In this document: positions 51,828 through 60,969 of the stretch, in pieces
Layout of the letters: the number at the start of each line of letters is the position of its first letter
Numbering within the stretch: position 1 is the first letter of the stretch
From: Cohnella herbarum
GTDB lineage: Bacteria; Bacillota; Bacilli; Paenibacillales; Paenibacillaceae
Length of the DNA: 64,000 nucleotides
Assembly (NCBI RefSeq): GCF_012849095.1
Contig: NZ_CP051680.1
Span: 4,242,501 to 4,306,500, forward strand
Direction: 5' to 3'
Notes under the pieces: model-generated
Databases searched by the model: none
Seen by the model: only the letters and a program-made list of their open reading frames with translations
Told to the model about the DNA's origin: nothing
Position numbers and translations under genes: made by a program

Positions 51828-53045
51828 TTAAGCTGCGGAAACGCGCCGTTTAGCGCCAGGAAGATGATACAAGAAATAGTATACGGCAACGGAAATTAAA
51901 GTAATGAACCCTGCGAATACATACATCGTGCGGTAATCCGTTAAGCCGGCGATCATTCCCATGAAGTAAGAGCCAGAACCGTAACCTAAGTCAAACAAAA
52001 GAAAAAAAGTCGCTGCCGCGCTTCCCCTCCGATGCTCGGGGGCAAGCTTCATCGCTAACGTCTGGAAACAAGGCAAGAGAGCCCCGTAACCGATACCCAT
52101 GATGACTCCGGCCGCGAGTACTATCGCTTCGGAATGTGCTTGGCTCAACAAGAGCATCCCGGCGGCGAATAATGCTATTCCCGGGTAGGCCAACAGATGC
52201 TCCGTATATTGATCAAGCACCTTACCGATAACGGGGCGGAATAGGACGATCATTAGCGTAAATGCAACGAAGAAATAACCCGTGACTTGAGAATGATGGA
52301 TCTCTACGGTAAAAGAAGCGATAAATCCGGATAAAGAGCTATAAGAGAAGGCAAGGCAAAAGCCTACCAAAGAGATCGGCAACGCCTTAGGTTCAATAAA
52401 GTCGCTCCATCTCAAGCGTTGTTTTTCCTGCACGGGCTTTCCTTTCCCGTTCGTTTCCGTACGGTTTCGTTCCTCTTGCCCGGGCAAGCGTATTCCGATC
52501 GTAAAAAACAGGGACACCGCGGCAATCGCGCATACCGAGATCAACAGGAGATCGATATCCTTGTCTTTCCATAAGTAGAGGCCAAAGGCCGGGCCGACGG
52601 CCATCGCAATGCTCATGAACATCGTGAAGTAGCCGACTCCTTCTCCTTGGCGCGACTTAGGAACCAACGAGACGGCTACGGTGCTCATGGCCGTCGAGGC
52701 TAGAGCGTAACTCATTCCGTGGATAAAGCGAATGACTAGGAATAGAACAATTCCAGGGGTACCGAAATAACCTACGCATGCGATTAGAAACACAACCATC
52801 CCAATAACGGCCATTTTCTTTTTACCGAATCGATCGATCCATCGTCCCGAGAAAAGCCTCAGCAGTACGCTCCCGATGACGTAAATGGAAATAGACAGTC
52901 CCATCTGCTGTTCGTTCCCGTTCATGCTATCCTTCACGTACAACGGAAAGGCCGTCGCAAGAATATAGAAATTAAGAAACATGAAGAAGCTGCTCATACA
53001 AACCACGATAAAATCTTTCGTCCAGATTCTCTCTCTATTCAACAC
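51828..53045 (-). CDS. MFS transporter (12 TM, DHA1-like)
   Basis: About 405 residues with twelve helices. Motif A reads SGRWIDRFGKKKMAVIG near residue 65. GGAGAGAG lies at a good distance from a GTG at 53045, whereas the ATG at 53060 has no site, so the GTG is preferred. A charged loop (residues ~200-222) separates the two halves. It is divergent from a LysR gene, which probably controls it. The substrate is unknown; the type covers drug and metabolite exporters such as YfkF/YwoG-like proteins. Confidence 0.87.
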   Translation of the reverse strand: MLNRERIWTKDFIVVCMSSFFMFLNFYILATAFPLYVKDSMNGNEQQMGLSISIYVIGSVLLRLFSGRWIDRFGKKKMAVIGMVVFLIACVGYFGTPGIVLFLVIRFIHGMSYALASTAMSTVAVSLVPKSRQGEGVGYFTMFMSIAMAVGPAFGLYLWKDKDIDLLLISVCAIAAVSLFFTIGIRLPGQEERNRTETNGKGKPVQEKQRLRWSDFIEPKALPISLVGFCLAFSYSSLSGFIASFTVEIHHSQVTGYFFVAFTLMIVLFRPVIGKVLDQYTEHLLAYPGIALFAAGMLLLSQAHSEAIVLAAGVIMGIGYGALLPCFQTLAMKLAPEHRRGSAAATFFLLFDLGYGSGSYFMGMIAGLTDYRTMYVFAGFITLISVAVYYFLYHLPGAKRRVSAA

Positions 53046-53171
53046 ACATTCTCTCTCCATTCAAATCGTCTGTATGTTGAACAATTATAAGATTGAACTT
53101 TTATAAAATATAATACATATTTGATGATGTAATCATCACATGAAAGCTATGAATGAAGCGAGGTCCCCTAC

Positions 53172-54056
53172 ATGGAATTTCTTCAACTCAAATATTTCCA
53201 AGCGGTTGCGCGCTCAGAGCACATCACGAAAGCTGCCAAGGAATTAAACGTATCGCAGCCTTCGCTTAGTAATTCGATCCAACGCTTAGAAAGGAAATTG
53301 GGTATCCCCTTATTCGAGCGCCAAGGCAGGCATGTCAAATTAAACGCATTCGGCAAAACCTATCTCCGCCGGGTAGAACGAGCTTTCCTGGAGCTTGAAG
53401 AGGGAGAGCGCGAGGTTACGGATATGGCCGGACTCGATCATGGAATCGTATCGATATCGATGACTCTACCGTATGTGCTGCCCACCCTCCTCAAAGATTT
53501 TCTGACCGAATATCCTCATGTGCGAGTCGTACAGCGTCAATTGGGTTCTGCTTTCCAAATGAGAGCCGATCTGGAGAACGCCGAAATCGATTTTTGCATC
53601 TCTACTACCCCGGTTACCGGGCCGGATATCGAATGGCTAACCTTGGTGGAAGAGGAATTGTGCTTGACCGTGCCGAAAGGGCACCGCTTTGCTTCAAGGG
53701 AAAGCATCTCTTTAATAGAAGCGGCCCATGAACCCTTTATCTCTTTGTCATCTCATTCTAATTTCCGGAAAATAACGGACGAGTTTTGCCGGCAAGCCGG
53801 TTTTGAACCCCATATCGCTTTCGAGCTTGAGGAAGTCAGCGCCATCCAAACGTTGGTCGAGATGGGGTTAGGCATCACCTTCACCCTCCCCCTCACCTTA
53901 GGCAGAAGAGCTTCTAGCCCGGACACCGTTCAATTGAAAATAACCGAACCGCTCTGTCAGCGAACGTTCGGGATCGCATGGAACAAAAAACATTACTTAT
54001 CTCAAGCCGCCATACATTTTCGCCAATTTGCCATTGCTTTTTTCAGTAAATCTTAG
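53172..54056 (+). CDS. LysR-family transcriptional regulator
   Basis: 294 residues. The winged helix-turn-helix is at the start (LQLKYFQAVARSEHITKAAK, ELNVSQPSLSNSIQRLERKL). The type-2 periplasmic-binding-like effector domain begins near residue 90. It is encoded divergently from the MFS gene with a 126-nt gap, the common LysR arrangement with its target. The effector is unknown. Its 3' end faces the cobalamin cluster convergently. Confidence 0.92.
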   Translation: MEFLQLKYFQAVARSEHITKAAKELNVSQPSLSNSIQRLERKLGIPLFERQGRHVKLNAFGKTYLRRVERAFLELEEGEREVTDMAGLDHGIVSISMTLPYVLPTLLKDFLTEYPHVRVVQRQLGSAFQMRADLENAEIDFCISTTPVTGPDIEWLTLVEEELCLTVPKGHRFASRESISLIEAAHEPFISLSSHSNFRKITDEFCRQAGFEPHIAFELEEVSAIQTLVEMGLGITFTLPLTLGRRASSPDTVQLKITEPLCQRTFGIAWNKKHYLSQAAIHFRQFAIAFFSKS

Positions 54057-54132
54057 AATCCTCGTCACGGAAAACATGTCGAAGAGGCCTATGCGCAACG
54101 ACATAGGCCTCTTGCAAACGAAAAATAATCGC

Positions 54133-54948
54133 TCAGCTAAACCACATCTCGCTCTCTACCGGATCATACGCGGGGTACACATCCGGGTGCAAGAAAGCCG
54201 CAAGCTTCTGCAACCCGACGATAAGTCTCGGCGATGGCCGACAATACAACGGTTCTTCCATGACGTGGATCCGGCCCTGTTGAACGGCGTCCAACCGCGA
54301 CCAACCCTCTCGTTTCTTCACCGATTCAGGCTTCACTTGTTGCGCTTTAACGCCCACCCACGCCAGCAAGATATAGTCGGGAATCCGGCTTAACACATCC
54401 TCGGGCTCCGTCTTCACGCTTGCCCGGGGATCGTCCGCGAATACGTTCCGGGCTCCGGCGAGCTCGCTGATCTCCGTCAACCAGTTGCCGCCTCCCGGCG
54501 TAAATACAGGCTTCGGCCACCATTCCCAGTACAGCGACGGCTTATGACCAACTTTCCGGCTCAATTCCGCATACTGCTCCAATACTTGTCGGTATTTGCT
54601 CGCGGCCGCCGTCGCTTGCTTAAGCGTATTCGTCGCTTCGCCGACGACTAGCATGTTGTTCGCGATATCCTCCAAGCTCTTGGGATTCAGGATGATATAA
54701 GGCAGGTTCCTATCCTTCAAGCGTTCAATATTTTTCTCCATCCCCGGAACGGTAAGCGAGGCAACAATCAGATCCGGTTTAAGCGCCTCGAGCGCCTCAA
54801 TATCGATATCCATATCCGATCCCAATCTCGGCAATGCTCCTATGGCCGGCGGCCAATCGGAGTACTTATCCACGCCGACGATCGATGAGGTTAGCCCCAT
54901 GAAGGCGAGCAGCTCCGTATTGCTCGGGCATAACGACGCGATTCTCAT
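54133..54948 (-). CDS. Cobalamin-binding protein, BtuF-like without signal peptide
   Basis: 271 residues. The start MRIASLCPSNTELLAFMGL is the family motif for B12/siderophore-binding clamshell proteins, followed by VVGVDKYSDWPP-like and LEALKPDLIVASLTVPGME. There is no signal peptide or lipobox, so it is either cytoplasmic or a solo binding protein exported some other way. It is the last gene of the B12 operon, after cobO. The operon also encodes a normal lipidated binding protein, making this a second, non-redundant-looking member. Confidence 0.8.
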   Translation of the reverse strand: MRIASLCPSNTELLAFMGLTSSIVGVDKYSDWPPAIGALPRLGSDMDIDIEALEALKPDLIVASLTVPGMEKNIERLKDRNLPYIILNPKSLEDIANNMLVVGEATNTLKQATAAASKYRQVLEQYAELSRKVGHKPSLYWEWWPKPVFTPGGGNWLTEISELAGARNVFADDPRASVKTEPEDVLSRIPDYILLAWVGVKAQQVKPESVKKREGWSRLDAVQQGRIHVMEEPLYCRPSPRLIVGLQKLAAFLHPDVYPAYDPVESEMWFS

Positions 54949-54963
54949 TTTCCCAACCCCATC

Positions 54964-55557
54964 TCACATTTCGATTCCCATTACGGCCGATACGCCTTCT
55001 TCGTAATAGTGCTTCACGGGCTTCATCTCCGTAACGAGATCGGCGATCTCCACCACTTCCGGCTGCGCGTTCCGCCCCGTCAGCACCAGATGCATGCCTT
55101 GAGGGCGATTACGAATGACGTCGAGAACTTCGCTAAGCGGCAATACGTCGTCGATCGGGAACGTACTGATCGCCAGCGCATTGTTGATCTCATCGAGAAT
55201 GATCAATTGATGCTCGCCTTTCGAGATGCGTTCCTTAGCATAAGCCCATGCCGTCCTGAGCGCTTCGCGGTGTTCTTCCGGCGTCTTCAACCACGTGAAT
55301 CCGATACCGAGCTGATGAATCTCGATGCCGAGCTTATCGAATACGATTTTCTCGCCATAGGTTCGCTGAGGAGATTTAATAAACTGTAATATCAGCACGT
55401 TAAATCCCCTGCCGACGCCGCGAACCGCCAAGCCCATCGCGGCCGTCGTTTTCCCTTTCCCATCCCCCGTATAGACCAACGTCAGCCCTCGTTCTTTACT
55501 CGGTTTATCCATGATTACCCCCGCCTCTCGTGAATTAATAGGAACCACCTTCTTCAT
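54964..55557 (-). CDS. cobO: Cob(I)yrinic acid a,c-diamide adenosyltransferase
   Basis: A 197-residue CobO/BtuR-type enzyme that attaches the adenosyl group from ATP to cob(I)alamin or its precursors. The P-loop is YTGDGKGKTTAAMGLAVRG near residue 29. The family segments FIKSPQRTYGE and IILDEINNALA (Walker-B like) follow. The ATG at 55557 overlaps the ATPase stop by 4 nt; an internal ATG at 55512 after GGGGGT is an alternative start. It converts imported cobalamin to the coenzyme form. Confidence 0.92.
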   Translation of the reverse strand: MKKVVPINSREAGVIMDKPSKERGLTLVYTGDGKGKTTAAMGLAVRGVGRGFNVLILQFIKSPQRTYGEKIVFDKLGIEIHQLGIGFTWLKTPEEHREALRTAWAYAKERISKGEHQLIILDEINNALAISTFPIDDVLPLSEVLDVIRNRPQGMHLVLTGRNAQPEVVEIADLVTEMKPVKHYYEEGVSAVMGIEM

Positions 55558-56342
55558 TCTCCGAATGTTCCGCCTTGCTGTAGCATAATTTGCGGCAGCT
55601 TATGGATCGGATGTTCGACAACGATAGGAGTGGTTCCGTACACTTGCTTGATCAGCTCGCTGCGCATGATCTCCTCCGGAGTCCCGAGACAGACCGCTTC
55701 TCCCTTATGGATCATCAGCAACCGATCGCAATAGATGGAAGCTAGGTTAAGATCGTGCAGGACCGCGACGACCGTCAATCGCTCCTCGTTCTGCCACGCC
55801 TTCACCAGATCCATGATCTGAATCTGATATCCGATATCCAGGTAAGTCGTCGGTTCGTCTAACAGCAGCAGCTTCGGTTGCTGGGCCATGACCTTGCCGA
55901 GCGCCACGCGCTGCCTTTCTCCGCCGCTTAAATATTGCAGCGACCGATCTTGCAATTCGACCAGCTTAAGCTTGTTTAGAATCGAATTAATGATGGCCTC
56001 ATGATCGCCCTTCTCTTCGCCGAGCCAGTTCTGATAAGGATATCTCCCCATCTCCACGACTTCCTTCACCGTGAAGTTCACCGAAGGAAGCGACTCCTGC
56101 TGCAGTACGGCAAGAGATCGGGATAGTTCCTTGCGCGAATAGTCGCCTAAGTCTTTGCCGTCGATACGGATTTGTCCGGAACTCATCTTCTCCACGCCGG
56201 ATATCATCTTAAGCAGCGTTGACTTCCCGCTCCCGTTGGGACCCAGAATGCCGAAAAATTCTCCTCTGCGGACGGAAAAGCCGATATCCGCCAAGATGTT
56301 GGCCTCGTCATAGGATTTCGAGAGATGTTCGACCTGTAACAT
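55554..56342 (-). CDS. ABC transporter ATP-binding protein (cobalamin/iron type)
   Basis: 262 residues. Walker A is GPNGSGKST near residue 35, the signature LSGGERQRVALGKVMAQQP is near 138, and Walker B LLLLDEPTTYLDIGYQ is near 160. The FecE/BtuD-type sequence fits uptake of metal chelates. Six nucleotides separate it from the permease gene. The B12 riboswitch upstream makes cobalamin the likely substrate. Confidence 0.92.
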   Translation of the reverse strand: MLQVEHLSKSYDEANILADIGFSVRRGEFFGILGPNGSGKSTLLKMISGVEKMSSGQIRIDGKDLGDYSRKELSRSLAVLQQESLPSVNFTVKEVVEMGRYPYQNWLGEEKGDHEAIINSILNKLKLVELQDRSLQYLSGGERQRVALGKVMAQQPKLLLLDEPTTYLDIGYQIQIMDLVKAWQNEERLTVVAVLHDLNLASIYCDRLLMIHKGEAVCLGTPEEIMRSELIKQVYGTTPIVVEHPIHKLPQIMLQQGGTFGE

Positions 56343-56348
56343 AGATCT

Positions 56349-57386
56349 CTACGCCCCCATTCGTTTCTTGTTTTTGCGGAGCAAATACGCGAAGAACGGC
56401 GCGCCGAGGAAAGCCGTAACGACGCCAAGGGGAATTTCCGTCGGGCTAAGCAACATACGGGCTAAAGTATCCGCCCATAACAGGTAGATTCCTCCGAAGA
56501 TCGCCGTAACCGGAAGCAATATACGATAATCGGGACCGACCATTAACCGGACCAGATGAGGAACGACGAGTCCCACGAACCCGACCGTTCCGGCCACGGA
56601 TACGGCCGCTGCCGTAATAAGCGTAGATACGGTAAGCACGATTAGCCGTGTTCTGACGACGTTGACGCCTAGATGCTCCGCTTGCCGTTCGCCTAGAGCG
56701 AATAGATTCAATGCTCTCCCATAAGACAAGAGCACCACGAATCCTAAGATTAAATAAGGCAATAGCATCCCCGTGAAGGCCCATCCCCGCAGCGAAAGGC
56801 TTCCCATCATCCAGAATACGATTTCGTTGATGACTTGATCGGATAAGCTCACCATGAAGCTCACCATCGAGCCCAGAAAAGCCTGCACGACGACGCCGGA
56901 CAGAATAAGCGTCTCTAGCTGAAACTTACCGTTGATAATCGCTAATCGAAGAACGACGAATAGGCTGATCATCCCCGTGGCGAAAGCCACGATCGGAATC
57001 GTCCATTTGCCTAGAAGAGCGAGTTGCAAGCCGAATAGAATAATGAACGCTGCGCCAACAGCCGATCCCGACGCTACGCCAAGGGTATACGGGTCGGCAA
57101 GCGGATTGCGCAACACGCCTTGAAATCCCGCGCCGGCGAGTGAAAGACAAGCTCCGATGAGAATGGCTAGCAGGACGCGAGGCAGCCGAACTTTCGCAAT
57201 GATTTGCTCCGCGGACACCGGCCAATCCGGCGTCACCCAATCCCCGACAACGGGAAGTTGATGCCACAAGATGCCCCAAACCTGACCCACGGGCAATCTG
57301 GCCGTTCCCATCGACAGACTTACGACAACGGAAAGAAGGAGGAGCGCCAACCCCGCTCCTCCCCAGATGACGATCTTCCTACTCAC
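56349..57386 (-). CDS. ABC transporter permease, BtuC/FecCD type
   Basis: 345 residues with about ten helices. The conserved segments LPRVLLAILIGACLSLAGAG, GFQGVLRNPLADPYTLGVAS and GFVGLVVPHLVRLMVGPDYR are diagnostic of the FecCD family. Its start overlaps the binding-protein stop by 8 nt. It forms the cobalamin channel as a homodimer with two ATPase subunits. Confidence 0.93.
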   Translation of the reverse strand: MSRKIVIWGGAGLALLLLSVVVSLSMGTARLPVGQVWGILWHQLPVVGDWVTPDWPVSAEQIIAKVRLPRVLLAILIGACLSLAGAGFQGVLRNPLADPYTLGVASGSAVGAAFIILFGLQLALLGKWTIPIVAFATGMISLFVVLRLAIINGKFQLETLILSGVVVQAFLGSMVSFMVSLSDQVINEIVFWMMGSLSLRGWAFTGMLLPYLILGFVVLLSYGRALNLFALGERQAEHLGVNVVRTRLIVLTVSTLITAAAVSVAGTVGFVGLVVPHLVRLMVGPDYRILLPVTAIFGGIYLLWADTLARMLLSPTEIPLGVVTAFLGAPFFAYLLRKNKKRMGA

Positions 57387-58401
57387 TCTTCACCAATCCC
57401 GGATAGATGCCTTCCGAAAGCTGCTTCAACGCTTCCGTAATGCGCGGTCCAGGTCGCGACAGAATGTCTCCTTCCAAGCCGACCAATCTCTTATCCGCGA
57501 TCGCCTTGATTTTGTCCCAGCCGCTGCGCCCTTGGATTAGATCTTCCAGCTTCTTGCCGCTCTTATCGTCCGTGATGTTCAACGTGTAGATGATCACGTC
57601 CGGATTGTCCGCGATGATCTTCTCTTCGTTGATCGGATTCCAGCCCGGCAGATCGGCAGCGATGTTGATGCCTCCGGCCAGCGTAATCAGTTCGTCCATG
57701 AATTCGCCTTTACCGACCGTCCAACCCGGCGAGAACTCGATGAATACTTTCTTCTTCTCTTCCGGTTTGATCGTGGCGGCCGCTTCGGTTACTTTGCGAA
57801 TATCTTCTCTCATCTGCGCGACGAGAGCTTCAGCCTCTGCTTGCTTATCGGTAATTTGTCCGAACAACGTAATGTTGCCGAGAACGTCTTCTACCGTCTT
57901 AGGCTCTGTTTTCACTAGCTTCAGACCAAGCGAACGGAATTTCTCGACGGCCGTGTCCTTAATGGAAATTCCGGTAATGACCAAGTCCGGCTCCAATGCC
58001 ATAATCGCTTCCACGTTCGGTTCGGATACGCCGCCAACCTTAGGCTTATCGAGCACTTCCGGCGGATAGTTGTCGTAATCCGATACGCCTACGACCTTAT
58101 CTCCAAGGCCAAGCGCGTACAGAATTTCGGTCTCCGATACGGAAGTCGAGACGATCTTCTCGGGAGCCTTGTCGAAAGTGAATTCCGTTCCCGTAGGATC
58201 CTTAATCGTGAGCGGGTACGCGGTTTTCTTGTCCGCAACTTCCGGAGCCGGCGTTTCGCTCGCCGGAGCGGAAGAGCTTGCGCTCGGGCTAGCGCTCTCG
58301 CTAACGACCGGGCTAGCCGCCTCATTATTATTTCCGTTGCCGCATCCCGCAAGCGCGACTGCCAACACTAACGTAAGCGCTAATAACCATAAACGTTTCA
58401 T
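57379..58401 (-). CDS. Cobalamin ABC transporter substrate-binding lipoprotein, BtuF-like
   Basis: 340 residues. The lipobox is VALAGC followed by GNGN and an Ala/Ser/Pro-rich linker (residues 25-55). The binding domain has the clamshell signature ILYALGLGDKVVGVSDYDNY and NVEAIMALEPDLVITGIS. It is the first gene of the operon and lies about 200 nt downstream of a B12 riboswitch. It delivers corrinoids to the BtuC-type permease. Confidence 0.92.
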   Translation of the reverse strand: MKRLWLLALTLVLAVALAGCGNGNNNEAASPVVSESASPSASSSAPASETPAPEVADKKTAYPLTIKDPTGTEFTFDKAPEKIVSTSVSETEILYALGLGDKVVGVSDYDNYPPEVLDKPKVGGVSEPNVEAIMALEPDLVITGISIKDTAVEKFRSLGLKLVKTEPKTVEDVLGNITLFGQITDKQAEAEALVAQMREDIRKVTEAAATIKPEEKKKVFIEFSPGWTVGKGEFMDELITLAGGINIAADLPGWNPINEEKIIADNPDVIIYTLNITDDKSGKKLEDLIQGRSGWDKIKAIADKRLVGLEGDILSRPGPRITEALKQLSEGIYPGLVKSE

Positions 58402-58477
58402 TGCCCAACATCCCCTCGAAAAATATGTAGAGTAGGGCTTGAACGATCAAATTTCTTTACCGGCGGTGCCATACAAC

Positions 58478-58511
58478 GAGAAAACCCCCGTCTCCGTAAG
58501 GAAACGAGGGT
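58478..58511 (-). terminator. Riboswitch-controlled terminator of the B12 operon
   Basis: On the minus strand ACCCTCGT/ACGGGGGT (one T-G pair) with a 12-nt loop ends in TTTTCTC. It lies between the aptamer and the first gene, as expected for transcription attenuation. Confidence 0.75.
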
Positions 58512-58599
58512 AGCAGATCAGGAAGATTAGTAGTGATGGAAAACAATCTATAAATGTCCTGATTCGGCCGATCCTTTTCCGCGAAGGAGTTCGTTGGCG

Positions 58600-58790
58600 A
58601 AGCCGAGTAGGCAGGTTTCCTGACTTACGGGTTAGATGACTCCCTCTCCTTCCCATCCCTTGCGGAACAGTGGTCTTGCGAGGTTATCCCCGATACACAG
58701 TGGCGGGACCGCGCCGGATTCGCACCGGCTTCCCTTTTAACCTTAAACGCGCGAGCGTCTAAGGCACCTACAGGCTGTAAATGATTTAAT
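58600..58790 (-). promoter_or_regulatory. Cobalamin (B12) riboswitch aptamer
   Basis: On the minus strand the conserved core reads AGCCGGTGCGAATCCGGCGC then GGTCCCGCCACTG (about 58698-58732). It is preceded by AGGTGCC near 58762-58768 and followed by the 3' segment GTAAGTCAGGAAACCTGCC. Adenosylcobalamin binding should favour the terminator and shut off the uptake operon. Confidence 0.95.
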
Positions 58791-58988
58791 TGGTCGGTCA
58801 AGCAACAATCTCTTCTAGCATTATAGTTGAACCTGGCTCAAAAGAGAAGTAAAGAATATGTAAGTTGTCGTTGTGCCGTGGTGTGCGTAGTGAACCATGA
58901 GCATGTTGCTTAATCAGCGCTTGACGTATAAAGCTTCCGGCTAAAGGAAGCCACAGCCGTTATTCTGCTCAAAATGCTACTTTTCAAA

Positions 58989-59155
58989 ATTTAACGGAAA
59001 TGAGCGCTCTTATTTAAGTGTTTTCCAGTGAAAACATGCTATTTGGGCATACATAGAGGCGTCCAGTTCCGTTAGAGTTTTAAAACGCTTGTTTTCATCT
59101 AAGTAGCGTCTGTCACATCCGTTAGAAAATATCCCTCGCTTGTTTTCCATCAGAT
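58989..59155. repeat. Third ~50-nt repeat family: one inverted and two direct units
   Basis: TCCGTTAGA followed about 10 nt later by CGCTTGTTTTC(C)ATC occurs at 59067 and 59117, exactly 50 nt apart. An inverted start (TTAACGGAAATGAGCG) lies at 58990-59005. The right end abuts the stop codon of the YjdM-like gene. The sequence from 58800 to 58988 shows only a small hairpin (GCTTCC/GGAAGC near 58940-58960) and no gene. Confidence 0.7.
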
Positions 59156-59491
59156 TTTTTTCACGAATTCGGATTTTAGCTTCATCTCTCCGAATCCGTC
59201 GATCTTGCAATCGATATCGTGATCGCCGTCAACCAGACGAATGTTTTTCACCTTAGTGCCTATTTTTACGACCAAAGAGCTTCCTTTTACTTTCAAGTCT
59301 TTGATAACGGTAACGGAATCTCCATCGTTCAAGACATTTCCATTGGCGTCTTTGAATACTTTGCTCTGGTCGGCTTTGTCCGTATCCGATTCCAAAGTCC
59401 ACTCATGCGCGCACTCCGGACAGATGAGCAGACTTCCGTCTTCGTAGGTATATTCCGATTCGCATCTCGGACAATTCGGCAGCTCTAACAT
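59150..59491 (-). CDS. PhnA/YjdM-family zinc-ribbon protein
   Basis: 113 residues. The N-terminal zinc ribbon is [21 protein letters not shown] (CxxC ... CxxC, residues 8-27). The C-terminal PhnA domain has [19 protein letters not shown] and [20 protein letters not shown]. YjdM (formerly PhnA) is widespread, and despite the old name is not a phosphonoacetate hydrolase in E. coli; its function is unclear. It is monocistronic, with a repeat cluster touching its 3' end. Confidence 0.9.
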   Translation of the reverse strand: MLELPNCPRCESEYTYEDGSLLICPECAHEWTLESDTDKADQSKVFKDANGNVLNDGDSVTVIKDLKVKGSSLVVKIGTKVKNIRLVDGDHDIDCKIDGFGEMKLKSEFVKKI

Positions 59492-59552
59492 GATGATATA
59501 TCCTCGCCTTCGATTACGTTTCTATTATTAAGAACAACCTATACAGTTTACT

Positions 59553-59975
59553 CTACTTTTCGCCTAACAGGCGAATATACAGACCGGATTCTTTAACGGA
59601 GTTAACGAGACGTTCATCCGCCGTCCAAAATTCGATACCGTCGCAGAGCGCAAGATAGATCGCATCGTATAAATGGACAAGCCCGTTTTGATCGGCGATT
59701 TTCCAAGCGGAATCGTTCAGCATCGCAAGATCCACATAGGTTATCGGTAGCAAATTGAATTTGTTCCATAATTCTTGAAGCGTCTCGAAATCCAATAGCT
59801 TTCTACGCCACTTCTTCCTCAGGACGCTCCCGACCTCCAGCTTCATGATTGCCGGAGCGACGATTTCTTTCTTCTCTCTAAGCAAGCGAACGACCAATTC
59901 CTGCGCCGAATCCGTACCGGGTTCCTCGGTTAATATTTTAACCCATATACTGGCATCCAAAATGACCCTGCTCAC
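59553..59975 (-). CDS. PIN-domain toxin, VapC-like
   Basis: 140 residues. The PIN fold shows the conserved acidic residues in VILDASIWVKIL (Asp7), in IMKLEVGSV, and in HLYDAIYLALCDG plus FWTADERLV. Such proteins are Mg2+-dependent RNases that cleave tRNA or rRNA when freed from their antitoxin. It overlaps the antitoxin gene by 4 nt (ATGA), the classic arrangement. Toxicity is expected from the family, not shown here. Confidence 0.85.
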   Translation of the reverse strand: MSRVILDASIWVKILTEEPGTDSAQELVVRLLREKKEIVAPAIMKLEVGSVLRKKWRRKLLDFETLQELWNKFNLLPITYVDLAMLNDSAWKIADQNGLVHLYDAIYLALCDGIEFWTADERLVNSVKESGLYIRLLGEK

Positions 59976-60223
59976 CTTTCACCTTCCCGCAATTGTCTAA
60001 TATCTTCCACGGAATCCGGTTGAACGCCGCTTACTCCCTTAGCTCTCTCGCGAACGACCGCGATTTCCCGAATCAGCTTCTCGCTTTGATCCGCATTCAT
60101 ATATTGTTCGGTGACTTCAATCATTACATCGTTCATCGTTTTATTTTCCGCCGAAGCCTTTTCGGCTAAATAGTCGACAACGAGTGCGGGCAGACGAACC
60201 GTTAATTGTTTCTTTTCGCTCAT
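59972..60223 (-). CDS. Ribbon-helix-helix antitoxin, partner of the PIN toxin
   Basis: 83 residues. The N-terminal beta strand KKQLTVRLPALVVDYL and helix MNDVMIEVTEQYM form an Arc/CopG-type ribbon-helix-helix that should bind the operon promoter. The C-terminal ~35 residues would wrap the toxin. It comes first in the pair and is translationally coupled to it. Confidence 0.82.
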   Translation of the reverse strand: MSEKKQLTVRLPALVVDYLAEKASAENKTMNDVMIEVTEQYMNADQSEKLIREIAVVRERAKGVSGVQPDSVEDIRQLREGER

Positions 60224-60353
60224 TGATATCGCTCCGCTCTATTGGAATAACATTATCTTAACAAGAATCAGGTTAAGAATCAATTGATGAATCATTACCT
60301 GATTCTCTAATTTGATACTTATGGGGTATATGGACTATCTAATCCGAAATCAC

Positions 60354-60941
60354 TTACTGTCCCCTCATAACCTCAGCAAAAATCTCGCTGACTTCAAACG
60401 ATACGCACGGGAGCTTGTCCGAGATCACCCGATCGTCTCCATCGAATAACTGGATCAACTCATAGTTCTCTTCAACGAGTTGAAACTGCTCCAACGTCCT
60501 CGTATCCGAATCGATCACCCAATACTCTTGAACGCCAAATTTGGCGTATGTCTCCATCTTGACTCCCCTATCTTTCTTTCTTGAACCTGGAGAGATAATC
60601 TCTACGACCATATCCGGCGCCCCTTCGATTCCCCGTTCGGTTACGAGATGAAGACGACTGCGGTGGATCATCATCATATCGGGCTGCAATACATTCGTCT
60701 TGCTCAGAATCACATCAAATGGCGGATGGAAAATCAAATAGTCCGACTTGCAACTCTGCATTAACATAAAAAACAACGTCCCGCTTATCGTTTGATGAGA
60801 TGCCGTAGCACCTGGAGACATCATCTCCAACTTTCCATCGAAAATCTCATATCTATGACCGTCATCCGGCATCGCCGCATACATCTCGTAGGTAACCGAC
60901 TGTTCCTTAATCCTATCCGCGGCTTTCTTCTCCTTGTCCAT
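60354..60941 (-). CDS. Uma2-family (DUF820) PD-(D/E)XK nuclease-like protein, second copy
   Basis: 195 residues, paralogous to the protein at 35849. Shared blocks include DDGHRYEI-DGKLEMMSPG, VLQPDMMMIHRSRL, RGIEGAPDMVVEIISPGSRK and YAKFGVQEYWVID. Both start with a VTYE-YA-M-DDG stretch. Sequence identity is moderate, so the duplication is old. It lies downstream of the SleB-like gene with a hairpin (60970-61018) in between that resembles the leader of the first Uma2 gene. Confidence 0.88.
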   Translation of the reverse strand: MDKEKKAADRIKEQSVTYEMYAAMPDDGHRYEIFDGKLEMMSPGATASHQTISGTLFFMLMQSCKSDYLIFHPPFDVILSKTNVLQPDMMMIHRSRLHLVTERGIEGAPDMVVEIISPGSRKKDRGVKMETYAKFGVQEYWVIDSDTRTLEQFQLVEENYELIQLFDGDDRVISDKLPCVSFEVSEIFAEVMRGQ

Positions 60942-60969
60942 TACATTCTCTCCCCATCGCTAAACGAAT

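Noticed and set aside
54133..58401. Siderophore (iron) uptake operon
   Set aside because: The FecCD-type transporter alone would allow it, but the B12 riboswitch and cobO make cobalamin the better call.
58447..58656. 69-codon ORF upstream of the B12 transporter operon
   Set aside because: It overlaps the riboswitch aptamer and its terminator, so the sequence is explained by RNA structure.
60354..60941. Part of the toxin-antitoxin module
   Set aside because: The Uma2 gene is separated from the antitoxin by about 130 nt and has its own leader, and the homologous Uma2 gene elsewhere has no toxin-antitoxin neighbour.
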